This document shows positions 6,303-12,965 of a DNA stretch of 40,491 bases, piece after piece. Every line of letters begins with the position of its first letter. Position 1 is the first letter of the stretch. Source of the stretch: a virus; the IMG/VR virus record IMGVR_UViG_3300036944_000157, positions 1-40,491 of that record; one strand, 5' to 3'. The notes beneath the pieces were generated by a model. It was not told where the DNA came from and searched no databases. It was given only the letters and a program-made list of their open reading frames with translations. The translations under genes and the position numbers were made by a program.

Positions 6303-7149
6303 CCTATCACGTGCTTGGGGCGGGGTGCTTACCAAAGCAACTCCGCTGCCGGACGTGTGGCAAGCGTTATCTTCAAAGCAGATCAAGTTCCGAAGAGGAC
6401 AGGTCTGTATGGTAGCGGCTGCGCCTAATGCTGGTAAGAGTATGTTTGCTCTTATCTATGCAATGAAGGCAAAGGTTCCAACGCTTTTCTTCTCGGCAGA
6501 TACAGACACCACAACTGTAATGATGCGAGCCGCAGCGCAAGCATCGGGTCATTCACAGGTATCAGTAGAACTGAACCTATCTATGGATAGTCATTACTAC
6601 GATAAACACTTTGGCAAACTCAACCATATTAAATGGGTCTTTGATTCATCACCATCGTTAGATGATATTGAGTTAGAGATCAAGGCATATGTGGAGCTTT
6701 ACGGCGAGGCTCCAGAGTTAATTGTCATTGACAACTTAATGAACGTGGCAGCAGAAACAGATAACGAGTGGGCTGGTCTTCGTGCGATAATGATGGAACT
6801 CCACGATATGGCACGCAAGACTGAAGCCTGCGTACTGGTACTGCACCACGTATCTGAGCAAAGCGAGTATGGTTCACCATCAAAACCACCTGCTCGACGT
6901 GCTATTCACGGCAAGGTAAGCCAGTTGCCGGCGTTAATCTTAACGCTTGGCTACGACCCGAACCAAGCTGTACTATGCGTAGCAGCGGTGAAGAACCGCT
7001 TCGGACCACACACTGCTGACGCTTCTGATTATGCAACACTCTTCGTCAACTACGCTGCTTGTCAAATATCGGATAAGGATGCGTGGGGTGTTATGATTAA
7101 GAATGACGCTATGAATAACTACCAAGGGAACTACATAGTAAATGGCTAA
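6295..7149 (+). CDS. RecA/DnaB-fold ATPase (helicase candidate)
   Basis: 284 residues. Walker A is APNAGKS (43-49), Walker B is ELIVIDNL (141-148), and VLVLHHVSE (180-188) fits the sensor/motif 3 strand of DnaB and RadA-like ATPases. It lacks a separate primase-binding domain, so it is a single-domain motor, perhaps the replicative helicase or a RepA-like ATPase. It sits just before the primase genes. The TTG start at 6295 is supported by AAGGAGG (6282-6288) six bases upstream, and it overlaps whiB by eight bases. Confidence 0.83.
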   Translation: MLDLSRAWGGVLTKATPLPDVWQALSSKQIKFRRGQVCMVAAAPNAGKSMFALIYAMKAKVPTLFFSADTDTTTVMMRAAAQASGHSQVSVELNLSMDSHYYDKHFGKLNHIKWVFDSSPSLDDIELEIKAYVELYGEAPELIVIDNLMNVAAETDNEWAGLRAIMMELHDMARKTEACVLVLHHVSEQSEYGSPSKPPARRAIHGKVSQLPALILTLGYDPNQAVLCVAAVKNRFGPHTADASDYATLFVNYAACQISDKDAWGVMIKNDAMNNYQGNYIVNG

Positions 7150-7303
7150 TACAGAGTTGCAGTATGTGAAGAACGAGATCAAACAACTACGCAATGATAT
7201 GCGTAATCTGATACTGGTACTTATCGAATTAGGTATCTTGAAGGTAACAGTAGATGAAGATGGCAATGCAGTCTATGACACGGGTAAAGATGGCAAACCC
7301 TAA
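7142..7303 (+). CDS. 53-residue helical small protein
   Basis: A short helical N-terminus (LQYVKNEIKQLRNDMRNLIL), a short hydrophobic stretch (LVLIELGIL) and an acidic tail. It overlaps the ATPase stop by eight bases and the next gene's start by about 50. Possibly a small oligomerising accessory protein; no family recognised. Confidence 0.6.
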   Translation: MANTELQYVKNEIKQLRNDMRNLILVLIELGILKVTVDEDGNAVYDTGKDGKP

Positions 7304-7640
7304 CGGGCGCAAAGGCGCCCAGTTTGAGACTGATGTAATGAAGTTTCTCCGTTCGGCAGGAGCGCTAGCTGAAAGACTCACCAAGGCTGGCGCAAATGAC
7401 GAGGGAGATCTGGTATGTATCGTAAGTGGGAAGACATACATACTAGAACTCAAGAACAGGAAGGCGTTAAACCTTCCGGAGTTCTGGAGTGAAGCACAGG
7501 TTGAGGCGCTTAACTATGCAAAGGCACGGGGGCTTGGGGAAGTACCTTTGTCATACGTCATAGTTAAGCGTCGCAACGCTGGAATAGATAAGGCTTGGGT
7601 AATCCAAGATCTAACACAATGGTTAAAGGAGAGGCAATGA
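7254..7640 (+). CDS. Hjc-like PD-(D/E)XK nuclease (Holliday junction resolvase candidate)
   Basis: 128 residues with the core of archaeal-type resolvases: GAQFETDVMKFLRSAG (E25), then GDLVCIVSGKTYILELKNRK with D52 and E65-x-K67. The length and the small central domain fit Hjc-like or phage-type resolvases that trim branched DNA before packaging. ATG 7254 has a weak AAGGT site eight bases upstream. ATG 7290, giving a start MANPNGRKG, is a good alternative and would avoid overlap with the preceding gene's last codons. Confidence 0.75.
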   Translation: MKMAMQSMTRVKMANPNGRKGAQFETDVMKFLRSAGALAERLTKAGANDEGDLVCIVSGKTYILELKNRKALNLPEFWSEAQVEALNYAKARGLGEVPLSYVIVKRRNAGIDKAWVIQDLTQWLKERQ

Positions 7641-7876
7641 GAAAATTAGATCAAGCATTTGAGGCAATCTGGAATAAAATTCATTGGCTGGATGCACAAA
7701 ACGCAAACCTAAGAGATATGCATTACGTTCCAGAAGCGATTACCAGTTTAACCAATAAGCAGAACTTGCTCATTGCTGCTTTAGTTGAAGCAGGTATATT
7801 GGTAGAGAAGAAGGAAGACTCTAAAGAGTATCTTCGATTTGGAAAACAAAAATACACAATTAGAAAGGTTAAGTAA
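7637..7876 (+). CDS. 79-residue hypothetical protein
   Basis: A helical N-terminal half (FEAIWNKIHWLDAQNANLRD), then NKQNLLIAALVEAGILVEKK, which may be a small winged-helix-like region, and a basic end (KYTIRKVK). ATG 7637 follows AAAGGAGA and overlaps the upstream stop as ATGA; that fixes the start over longer in-frame options. Function unknown. Confidence 0.7.
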   Translation: MRKLDQAFEAIWNKIHWLDAQNANLRDMHYVPEAITSLTNKQNLLIAALVEAGILVEKKEDSKEYLRFGKQKYTIRKVK

Positions 7877-8002
7877 ATGCCAGTACCAGGCGGAGAAATT
7901 ACAAGTACAGAAACTTGGGATGCAACACCAGTAGAAGAAGTAGTCGAAGCAGTAGAGGCAGTAGAAGAAGTACTACCAGATGAGGAACAGGATCCAGCGT
8001 GA
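7877..8002 (+). CDS. 41-residue highly acidic peptide
   Basis: After MPVPGGEITSTETWD the chain is almost all Glu, Val, Ala and Asp. It starts directly after the upstream stop (TAAATG), and its last codons overlap a GTG start. Acidic miniproteins of phages sometimes mimic DNA or inhibit host factors; that role here is only a possibility. Confidence 0.55.
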   Translation: MPVPGGEITSTETWDATPVEEVVEAVEAVEEVLPDEEQDPA

Positions 8003-8178
8003 TCTGCGTATATTGCATTAAGGCCGGGGAAGAGAACACGGTCAATCACTTTAAGCGAGCAGCGCATTGGCACGATAAGTGCGACGACAAGGGGTGTGTA
8101 TGCCAGCACAAGACTGGAGCAGGACTCGTAAAGCGGGAAAATTCAAAGGTTCCGTTGATGCAAACTCAATCCCCATAG
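7999..8178 (+). CDS. 59-residue zinc-binding protein, overlaps primase
   Basis: Ligand-like residues C3, C6, H25, C28, C33, C35 and H37, ending CVCQHKTG then a polar tail. The CxCQHKTG ending with a PLMQTQSP-type tail is recurrent in small actinophage proteins. It starts at GTG 7999 (GTGA overlap with the acidic peptide) and stops at 8176-8178, so its last 79 bases are shared with the primase gene in another frame. The recognisable motif makes it more likely real than a shadow. Confidence 0.6.
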   Translation: MICVYCIKAGEENTVNHFKRAAHWHDKCDDKGCVCQHKTGAGLVKRENSKVPLMQTQSP

Positions 8179-8477
8179 GAGCGATAGTCTCGCACTACGG
8201 TGGTGAAGTAAGAGAAGGCAAGGCAGTCTCAGTACGGTGCTGCCTGCATAGTGACAGCCGTAGGTCGGCTGTTATGAACACGTACGATAATTTATATTTC
8301 TGCCACACCTGCGGTAAAGGCGGCAACGCTGCCAACCTAGTGTGCATACTAGAGAATATGGAGTTTAACGATGGCCTCAAACGCGCAATCGAAATTGCTG
8401 CTGGAAGCGGCGCAGCGATACGCACAGGAAATAACTCCAGAGGCTCTCGTCGCGCTAGCAGAACGTGGGATATCTGA
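8100..8477 (+). CDS. DNA primase, CHC2 zinc-finger subunit
   Basis: 125 residues carrying the zinc-finger half of a DnaG-type primase: VRCCLHSDSRRSAVMN then LYFCHTCGKGGNAANLV gives C47 or C48, H50, C68 and C71. The upstream segment (IPIGAIVSHYGG) is the usual entry to this domain. It ends in a Ser/Arg-rich tail with no catalytic domain; the TOPRIM half is a separate downstream gene. ATG 8100 has AAGGGG a few bases upstream; an ATG-less extension to 8079 is unlikely. It overlaps the next gene by 107 bases in another frame. Confidence 0.85.
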   Translation: MPAQDWSRTRKAGKFKGSVDANSIPIGAIVSHYGGEVREGKAVSVRCCLHSDSRRSAVMNTYDNLYFCHTCGKGGNAANLVCILENMEFNDGLKRAIEIAAGSGAAIRTGNNSRGSRRASRTWDI

Positions 8478-9021
8478 ACAGGTAGCTGCACGCTTTCAGT
8501 TAGGCAGCATCGTTGATCCCATTAACGGACACGAGATGTACGATGGTTGGATCTCAATCCCTTATATCACTGCTGGTAATACCTGCGTTGGCTTTAAGTT
8601 CCGTAGATTAGATGACGGCAAGCCTAAGTATGGCTCACCTACTGGGCAGAAGGCACACCTGTACAACGTTGCAGATGTGCTACCACTATCGCCTTACATA
8701 GTTGTATGCGAAGGCGAGTTAGATACAGTCATTACCAGCGGGATGCTAGGTATTCCAGCAGTTGGAGTACCCGGTGTTCAGGCTTGGAAGCCACACTTTG
8801 CTAAGTTATTTATGGGTTACGAAACTATTTACGTAGTCGGTGATAACGATGTAAAGGAAGATGGTTCCAACCCCGGTGCTGAGTTCTCCAAGCGTGTCGC
8901 AAATGAGATATTAAACTCACAAATTGTTACACTACCACCTGGTATGGATATAAATGACTACTACTTAGCACACGGGGCAGACGCTACCAGAGCTTTGTTG
9001 GTCGGTGAGAAGGGTGAGTAG
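8371..9021 (+). CDS. DNA primase, TOPRIM catalytic subunit
   Basis: 216 residues with TOPRIM motifs: VVCEGELDTV (E114, D118) and VVGDNDVKEDG (D158, D160), followed by a DINDYY segment typical of primase TOPRIM proteins. An N-terminal helical region (EALVALAERGISEQVAARFQLG) resembles the linker between zinc finger and TOPRIM in single-chain primases. ATG 8371 has GGAG seven bases upstream, inside the preceding gene. The two genes together should make a functional primase. Confidence 0.87.
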   Translation: MASNAQSKLLLEAAQRYAQEITPEALVALAERGISEQVAARFQLGSIVDPINGHEMYDGWISIPYITAGNTCVGFKFRRLDDGKPKYGSPTGQKAHLYNVADVLPLSPYIVVCEGELDTVITSGMLGIPAVGVPGVQAWKPHFAKLFMGYETIYVVGDNDVKEDGSNPGAEFSKRVANEILNSQIVTLPPGMDINDYYLAHGADATRALLVGEKGE

Positions 9022-9027
9022 AGACGA

Positions 9028-9417
9028 ATGGATACAAGTGCTACAAACTATTCAGCATATGGGCTTTCAGGTCCTGAGCCAAGACCAGACAAGCGAACAG
9101 ATAGTCATACGCCCAATGCCAACCCGCTAGTAGATCACCCTGCGGTAATCGGCTACCGTAGTGAAGGTGTATCAACTGGCGATCTTGTATCTTTCATAGA
9201 GTCCTTTGCCTCTCTTCGGGCTAACCGAGTAAAGGGTGTAGGCCACGACCAATACTCACACGCTAAGGGTCAGAAGTTTGAGCAGTTCAGCGCTAGCGAT
9301 ACTGTTCGGGAACTGATCGAAGAGTTAGCAGATGCTAGTAATTACATTGACTTCCTTGCTATTAAGTTATTAAACCTTGCAGCAACTATGGAAAGCAGTG
9401 AACTAAACTGTGAGTGA
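9028..9417 (+). CDS. MazG-like nucleotide pyrophosphohydrolase candidate
   Basis: 129 residues. The C-terminal half has VRELIEELADASNYIDFLA, an E-E-L-A-D helix followed by a hydrophobic helix, as in MazG/dUTPase-type all-alpha pyrophosphohydrolases. The KGVGHDQYSHAKGQKFEQF segment before it recurs in actinophage proteins annotated this way. Such enzymes hydrolyse NTPs or dampen ppGpp signalling. The N-terminal 45 residues are polar and low-complexity. Only part of the metal-binding pattern is evident, so the call is moderate. Confidence 0.6.
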   Translation: MDTSATNYSAYGLSGPEPRPDKRTDSHTPNANPLVDHPAVIGYRSEGVSTGDLVSFIESFASLRANRVKGVGHDQYSHAKGQKFEQFSASDTVRELIEELADASNYIDFLAIKLLNLAATMESSELNCE

Positions 9418-10042
9418 ACTACACCCAGTCGTATATGAACTAGCACCGTCAGTAGCCTACACAATTCACCGGCGCTACCGCGCTTGGGTTGAACGAGATG
9501 ATGTACACCAAGAGTGTATGGCGTGGGCGCTAACGCGTACTGATTACATCGCTGAACAGATGAGCGTTGAAGATGTTAACCAGCGTAAGCATAACGAGCA
9601 GCGTATTGCTTGGCAGATGCGGCGAGTAGCAGAACGCTATGCTCGCAAGGAAAAGGCTAGCAAGGCTGGTTACCAGATTACCGACGAAGCCTATTACGAA
9701 ACGATAATGCTTGGTCAGCTACTGCCCTTTGTTATTGCCTCCGTTATAGACGGAACAGTATTAGAGCAGGCACAAGAGATGATTAGAGACGGACAACCAC
9801 GCGGCTCATCATCACCAGCAGAAGGTGGCAACCTACTGGCTAGCCTAATGGATATTAAACGTGCCTTCCTTAAACTAGATATCGAAGATCAAACACTGTT
9901 GCGTATGCGCCATCACGAGATGGCTACGCTTCAGCAAGTAGCACAATACTTAGAGTGTGCTACATCTACTGCTGATCGCAGGTGCCACACGGCGCTTCGC
10001 AAACTGCAAGATGAACTCGGTGGGGAGACACCGTACCGATGA
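9410..10042 (+). CDS. Sigma-70-like factor
   Basis: 210 residues. The N-terminal part (YRAWVERDDVHQECMAWAL) resembles sigma region 2, where a W-x-x-x-DD-x-x-QE pattern is typical. The C-terminal part (LDIEDQTLLRMRHHEMATLQ, then a helix-turn-helix at about 172-195) matches region 4, with the usual D-x-x-x-L-R-x-R-x...T-x-x-Q-x-A spacing. It probably redirects host RNA polymerase to phage promoters, perhaps with WhiB. The GTG start overlaps the previous stop by eight bases. Confidence 0.75.
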   Translation: MSELHPVVYELAPSVAYTIHRRYRAWVERDDVHQECMAWALTRTDYIAEQMSVEDVNQRKHNEQRIAWQMRRVAERYARKEKASKAGYQITDEAYYETIMLGQLLPFVIASVIDGTVLEQAQEMIRDGQPRGSSSPAEGGNLLASLMDIKRAFLKLDIEDQTLLRMRHHEMATLQQVAQYLECATSTADRRCHTALRKLQDELGGETPYR

Positions 10043-10191
10043 GTAAGTCACTTCTTATATGTTGTCAATGTGGATGGAAAGTTGATCCAGGATTGATGTT
10101 TTTACATAATACGCTTGATAAATGGATACCTCCTTGCTCTGTATGTGAGGGAATACTGGAAGGTTACAGGGTATTAGATGAAAGAATCTGA
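10039..10191 (+). CDS. 50-residue zinc-ribbon protein
   Basis: C8, C9, C11 (ICCQCGW) and C33, C36 (CSVC) form a probable zinc ribbon, ending in EGYRVLDERI. It starts by an ATGA overlap with the sigma-like gene and overlaps the next start by 14 bases. Function unknown. Confidence 0.65.
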   Translation: MSKSLLICCQCGWKVDPGLMFLHNTLDKWIPPCSVCEGILEGYRVLDERI

Positions 10192-10561
10192 GTTATTTGA
10201 CTATCTAAAGCAGAGTCTTTACCCAGATCTAGTAAAGAGTCCGGGGATCTACGACTCCTTTGACTGTATCAGTGAACTTGCTGGTCACTACATCGAACTT
10301 AAATGCAGACAGACTCACTACCCTACGCTACTGATCGAAGAGATGAAGTATCGTAAGTTAATAACGCAGTCAGCTGAGCGAGATCTAATCCCGTTCTATA
10401 TCAACTCGACTCCGCAAGGGGTTTATTCTTTTGACCTAATGGATCTACCAGAACCAGAGTGGGTCAATGGTTGGATGCCGGCGACGACTGAGTTCTCCCG
10501 CAACCAAAAGGTTACTAAGTTAGTTGGTTACTTGGACGTGGATGAGGCAGTGAAGTTATGA
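10178..10561 (+). CDS. PD-(D/E)XK-like protein, unknown role
   Basis: 127 residues. YDSFDCIS followed by HYIELKCRQTHYPTLLIEEM gives D29 and E40-x-K42, the spacing of a PD-(D/E)XK nuclease core. The LLIEEMKYRKL helix and the PFYINSTPQGVYSFDL strands recur in conserved hypothetical proteins of other phages. A nuclease is likely by pattern alone. It lies between small zinc-ribbon genes in the early operon. Confidence 0.6.
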   Translation: MKESELFDYLKQSLYPDLVKSPGIYDSFDCISELAGHYIELKCRQTHYPTLLIEEMKYRKLITQSAERDLIPFYINSTPQGVYSFDLMDLPEPEWVNGWMPATTEFSRNQKVTKLVGYLDVDEAVKL

Positions 10562-10731
10562 CCTATGACTACGAGTGTGTTGCGTGTAGCAACAAGTACA
10601 CGGTTGAAAGATCTATACACGAAGACGCGGTGGCTCCGGTCTGCGTTACTTGCCATAACTCTATGACTAGAGTGTGGGCAGTAGGCGGTATTACTTTTAA
10701 GGGAGACGGGTTCTACGTCAATGGCGGTTGA
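10558..10731 (+). CDS. FmdB-like zinc-ribbon protein
   Basis: 57 residues beginning MTYDYECVAC with a second pair VCVTC (C7, C10, C29, C32), the pattern of FmdB-family regulators, which normally begin M-P-x-Y-x-Y-x-C. The ending TFKGDGFYVNGG also fits that family. It starts by ATGA overlap and ends 11 bases into the methyltransferase gene. Confidence 0.75.
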   Translation: MTYDYECVACSNKYTVERSIHEDAVAPVCVTCHNSMTRVWAVGGITFKGDGFYVNGG

Positions 10732-11293
10732 GTATCCTAATTGGTTTAGCAAGACTGCTGAGCCTAACTTCAAGCAATTCCTTACACCGTTAGCTGGTAA
10801 GGATAACCTTAACTTCTTGCAACTCGGCGCCTTTACTGGCGACGCTAGCGTATGGCTAGCGCAGAATGTCCTTACTGGATCTGGTTGCACCCTTACCGAT
10901 GTAGATACTTGGGAAGGTAGCGAAGAAGAAGCGCACAATAAGATGAACTTCGCTCACGTTTATCAGACCTACTTGGATAAGGTTAAGCCATATCCGTTCA
11001 TCAAGAACTACGAGATGACTACCGATAACTTCTTTAGATCATTCCTAGTAGAACAGTATGACTTCGTCTATGTAGACGCAGACCATACAACTGTCGGTGT
11101 ATTACTAGACGCTGAACATAGCTGGTATTACTTAAAGTCCGGTGGAATTATGGCCTTTGATGACTACACTTGGGGCGATCACTACCCTATGCACCAGCGC
11201 CCTAAGCCCGGCATTGACCTCTTCCTCTTACGCCATAGCGGAGAGTACGAAGTACTTGCTGTAAACCTACAGTACTGGATTAAAAAGAAGTAG
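10721..11293 (+). CDS. Class I SAM-dependent methyltransferase
   Basis: 190 residues with motif I (FLQLGAFTGDASVWLA, 32-47), an acidic ribose-binding turn (TDVDTW, 59-64), YDFVYVDADHT (113-123) and GGIMAFDDY (141-149). This is the layout of the Methyltransf_24 group, which acts on small molecules, sugars or glycans rather than DNA. It is the last gene of the early plus-strand operon; substrate unknown. ATG 10721 overlaps the FmdB-like gene by 11 bases. Confidence 0.83.
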   Translation: MAVEYPNWFSKTAEPNFKQFLTPLAGKDNLNFLQLGAFTGDASVWLAQNVLTGSGCTLTDVDTWEGSEEEAHNKMNFAHVYQTYLDKVKPYPFIKNYEMTTDNFFRSFLVEQYDFVYVDADHTTVGVLLDAEHSWYYLKSGGIMAFDDYTWGDHYPMHQRPKPGIDLFLLRHSGEYEVLAVNLQYWIKKK

Positions 11294-11359
11294 CCCTACC
11301 CGGAGAGTGTGACGGGCAAGGCTACTTAGGTGCGGTTAGGTAGAAGGCGTCCTATCCGC
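11289..11359. other. Two hairpins at the convergent operon junction
   Basis: AGTAGCC (11289-11295) pairs with GGCTACT (11320-11326), enclosing CCCG/CGGG; the stem includes the methyltransferase stop codon. GCGGTTAGG (11332-11340) pairs with CCTATCCGC (11351-11359) with one mismatch. They lie where the two operons converge. No T run follows either stem, so they may act as weak bidirectional terminators or RNA-stabilising ends. Confidence 0.45.
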
Positions 11360-11369
11360 AAGACTTAAA

Positions 11370-11528
11370 CTATATCAGACATACTACAACTTGGCAGGGA
11401 TCTCCACCTTCATCTAACTGCTCAAGCTCTTCCTCATTGTAATACTCATAACCGCCGTCGTGCATAGCGCAGTAGGGTTTACTTACCCAACCTTTCCATA
11501 TACCAAAGCGCAACCAATATCTAAACAT
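11370..11528 (-). CDS. 52-residue hypothetical protein (end of minus operon)
   Basis: Begins MFRYWLRFGIWKGWVSKPYC, then AMHDGG and an acidic stretch (NEEELEQLDEGGDPC) before a hydrophobic end. The start overlaps the transglycosylase stop by one base (TGATG), which favours translation. The K-P-Y-C-x-x-H motif and the EGGDPC ending look like a conserved actinophage small-protein family; function unknown. Confidence 0.65.
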   Translation of the reverse strand: MFRYWLRFGIWKGWVSKPYCAMHDGGYEYYNEEELEQLDEGGDPCQVVVCLI

Positions 11529-11947
11529 CAGTACCAGCCTCGTCTATCGCTGTGCCGGAGAGCGCGACACGCGCTCCCTGAATAGCGATGGTTAATGTAT
11601 CTAAGGCCGTGTAGGACTTGGAGTTCAGGTCTGCTACTGCGTTCTCTAAGGAGTTGAGCAATTCCGTAAGCGCTTGATCCCTGCTGGTTCTTTGCGAGGT
11701 GGTCAAACCTGCTCTCACTGGTCCATAAGGTGATGAGACAACGCGTTTCTCTTCTCGTATAACCGAGAGCTTTACTATATTCCCTTGCGATTTGCTTGTT
11801 GTTTCGCTTCTCACTTGCTGTCGCCCTCTCCCTCTGTGATACCTGCGGGATCGCTATCTTGCTCTCGCCCTCTTCCTCCGGCGCTAACGCCCACAATAAA
11901 GCTACTACTACCGTCAATACCAACCCACTTAGCACCGTTCGTTTCAT
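11528..11947 (-). CDS. Exported lytic transglycosylase-like protein
   Basis: 139 residues with an N-terminal membrane anchor or signal (about residues 5-22, SGLVLTVVVALLWALAP), a charged linker, then an SLT-like lysozyme domain: CLITLWTSESRFDHLAKN (catalytic candidate E78), GSSAYGIAQ (90-98) and LHGLRYINHRY to ALRHSDRRGWY. It should cleave peptidoglycan glycan strands outside the membrane. Its place in the minus operon, far from the lysis cassette, suggests a role other than terminal lysis. A 97-residue frame over the same bases is a shadow. Confidence 0.8.
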   Translation of the reverse strand: MKRTVLSGLVLTVVVALLWALAPEEEGESKIAIPQVSQRERATASEKRNNKQIAREYSKALGYTRRETRCLITLWTSESRFDHLAKNQQGSSAYGIAQLLRERSSRPELQVLHGLRYINHRYSGSACRALRHSDRRGWY

Positions 11948-12089
11948 CAGTTACCTTCTCCAATTCTAACAATTCCTTGTATGTTTCGGGGTAGGCTTGT
12001 GATAAGCGTACCAATGCGCGATCTCTCGCTCGTCTATAGTTGCGATAGTGGATAGCTTGCTTGCCACTTACTCGTTTACTTCTGGTCAT
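11811..12089 (-). CDS. 92-residue basic hypothetical protein
   Basis: The N-terminal half is basic and helical (NYRRARDRALVRLSQAYPET, then YKELLELEKVTDE), like small nucleic-acid-binding phage proteins. The C-terminal 45 residues overlap the transglycosylase start region in another frame by 137 bases and look less conserved (Gly/Ser/Asp-rich). Function unknown. Confidence 0.6.
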   Translation of the reverse strand: MTRSKRVSGKQAIHYRNYRRARDRALVRLSQAYPETYKELLELEKVTDETNGAKWVGIDGSSSFIVGVSAGGRGREQDSDPAGITEGEGDSK

Positions 12090-12165
12090 TATTAAGTTTA
12101 TCCTCTATCACTATAAGCGCGTATATGACTACTAATACTACTATTAAACCTGCAAATATCTCCAC
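12076..12165 (-). CDS. 29-residue membrane peptide
   Basis: GTG 12165 overlaps the upstream stop as TAGTG and follows AAGGGGGTG. The peptide is one hydrophobic helix (IFAGLIVVLVVIYALIVI) and a charged tail. It overlaps the next start by 14 bases. Size and coupling fit a small membrane regulator. Confidence 0.55.
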   Translation of the reverse strand: MEIFAGLIVVLVVIYALIVIEDKLNNDQK

Positions 12166-12422
12166 TAGTTCACCCCCTTTAGCAGTTGATACATCTCGGT
12201 TACATCTAGCGGTTGCCCCACCGGCTGAGCGTCTAGATCGTCGCTCTCCCACCCTGATACCAGCAACCTAGACCCCTTCGGGGCAAGGTGTAGCCAAGAG
12301 ATAGCGTCAAAGGCTCGCTCTCCACCCCACCTAGTCTCGCCGTCTGGCTCGATCACTTCATAGAATAACTTCAGCCCTGACTTAACAGGGTGAAAGGCTA
12401 TTACTTTACCTAGCTTATCCAT
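12165..12422 (-). CDS. 85-residue hypothetical protein
   Basis: A mixed alpha/beta protein (GKVIAFHPVKSGLKLFYEV, ERAFDAISWLHLAP) with an acidic C-terminus. I chose ATG 12422 because AAGGAG lies just upstream; a longer in-frame start at 12467 would run through the preceding zinc-ribbon gene. Function unknown. Confidence 0.65.
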   Translation of the reverse strand: MDKLGKVIAFHPVKSGLKLFYEVIEPDGETRWGGERAFDAISWLHLAPKGSRLLVSGWESDDLDAQPVGQPLDVTEMYQLLKGVN

Positions 12423-12546
12423 TACTCTCCTTCTTGTAGCACTTAGCACATATCCAATATTGCCCACCTTTATCTCCCCATATTAACTCTTCCGTAGGGA
12501 AGTCCGATAGGCAAGCCTTGCAAGTTGATAAATCATTAGTAATCAT
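12415..12546 (-). CDS. 43-residue zinc-ribbon miniprotein
   Basis: Two CxxC pairs: C9/C12 (CKAC) and C33/C36 (CAKC), separated by a short beta region (EELIWGDKGGQYWI). The ATG overlaps the upstream stop as ATGA and follows GAGAGGGTGA. Confidence 0.62.
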   Translation of the reverse strand: MITNDLSTCKACLSDFPTEELIWGDKGGQYWICAKCYKKESNG

Positions 12547-12773
12547 TCACCCTCTCCTTCTCCCGCTAGTAGTAGTCCGTTAGTGATAAGGCTAGCCCAC
12601 ATATCCTCGGCCGGTTTATCCTCATCTAAAGCTTCTAATAGGTTCAGTTCCTCCATAGCCCTGACCATACGCTTTAAGTTCCGCGTACCGTTAGGTATAT
12701 CCCCTGCTATCAACTGCTCTATGCCTACCTGCCGGCATAGGTTTACCTTCGCTTGCCAGTATTCTTTATTCAT
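12543..12773 (-). CDS. 76-residue helical hypothetical protein
   Basis: Mostly helical and acidic (WQAKVNLCRQVGIEQLIAGD, TRNLKRMVRAMEELNLLEAL). ATG 12773 follows AAGGAG by six bases and overlaps the upstream stop as TGATG; a GTG one codon earlier is less likely. Function unknown. Confidence 0.65.
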   Translation of the reverse strand: MNKEYWQAKVNLCRQVGIEQLIAGDIPNGTRNLKRMVRAMEELNLLEALDEDKPAEDMWASLITNGLLLAGEGEGE

Positions 12774-12874
12774 CACCTTCTCCTTAGATTACCTTGGCAG
12801 AAGTCGCAAGTATCCTCGCGGTTATCTGGTTCGTCATACATATTAAAACATTGGATACACTCTCTAATCGGCAT
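12773..12874 (-). CDS. 33-residue zinc-ribbon miniprotein
   Basis: C6/C9 (CIQC) and C23/C26 (CDFC) with only 13 residues between, and a basic end (LRRR). A strong GGAGGAAAA site precedes ATG 12874. It is too small to be more than a metal-held knuckle. Confidence 0.6.
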   Translation of the reverse strand: MPIRECIQCFNMYDEPDNREDTCDFCQGNLRRR

Positions 12875-12965
12875 ACTTTTCCTCCAGCGTATCGTAGGTT
12901 TCGTCTTCGCTCTCTTCTTCATCTAGCCCCAAGGCTATGTCGTCTTCCTCGCGTGGCTCTGGCAT
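12864..12965 (-). CDS. 33-residue acidic peptide
   Basis: Mostly Glu and Asp (EPREEDDIALGLDEEESEDE). Its ATG overlaps the upstream stop as TAATG, and its end overlaps the next gene by 11 bases. Real translation is supported mainly by packing. Confidence 0.5.
   Translation of the reverse strand: MPEPREEDDIALGLDEEESEDETYDTLEEKYAD

Noticed and set aside
7723-8109. 128-codon minus-strand frame
   Set aside because: Antisense to the acidic peptide and its neighbours; Ser/Thr repeats reflect GAA/GTA codons on the plus strand.
11521-11814. 97-codon minus-strand frame
   Set aside because: Lies inside the transglycosylase gene, whose frame carries a recognisable SLT domain; no motif in this one.
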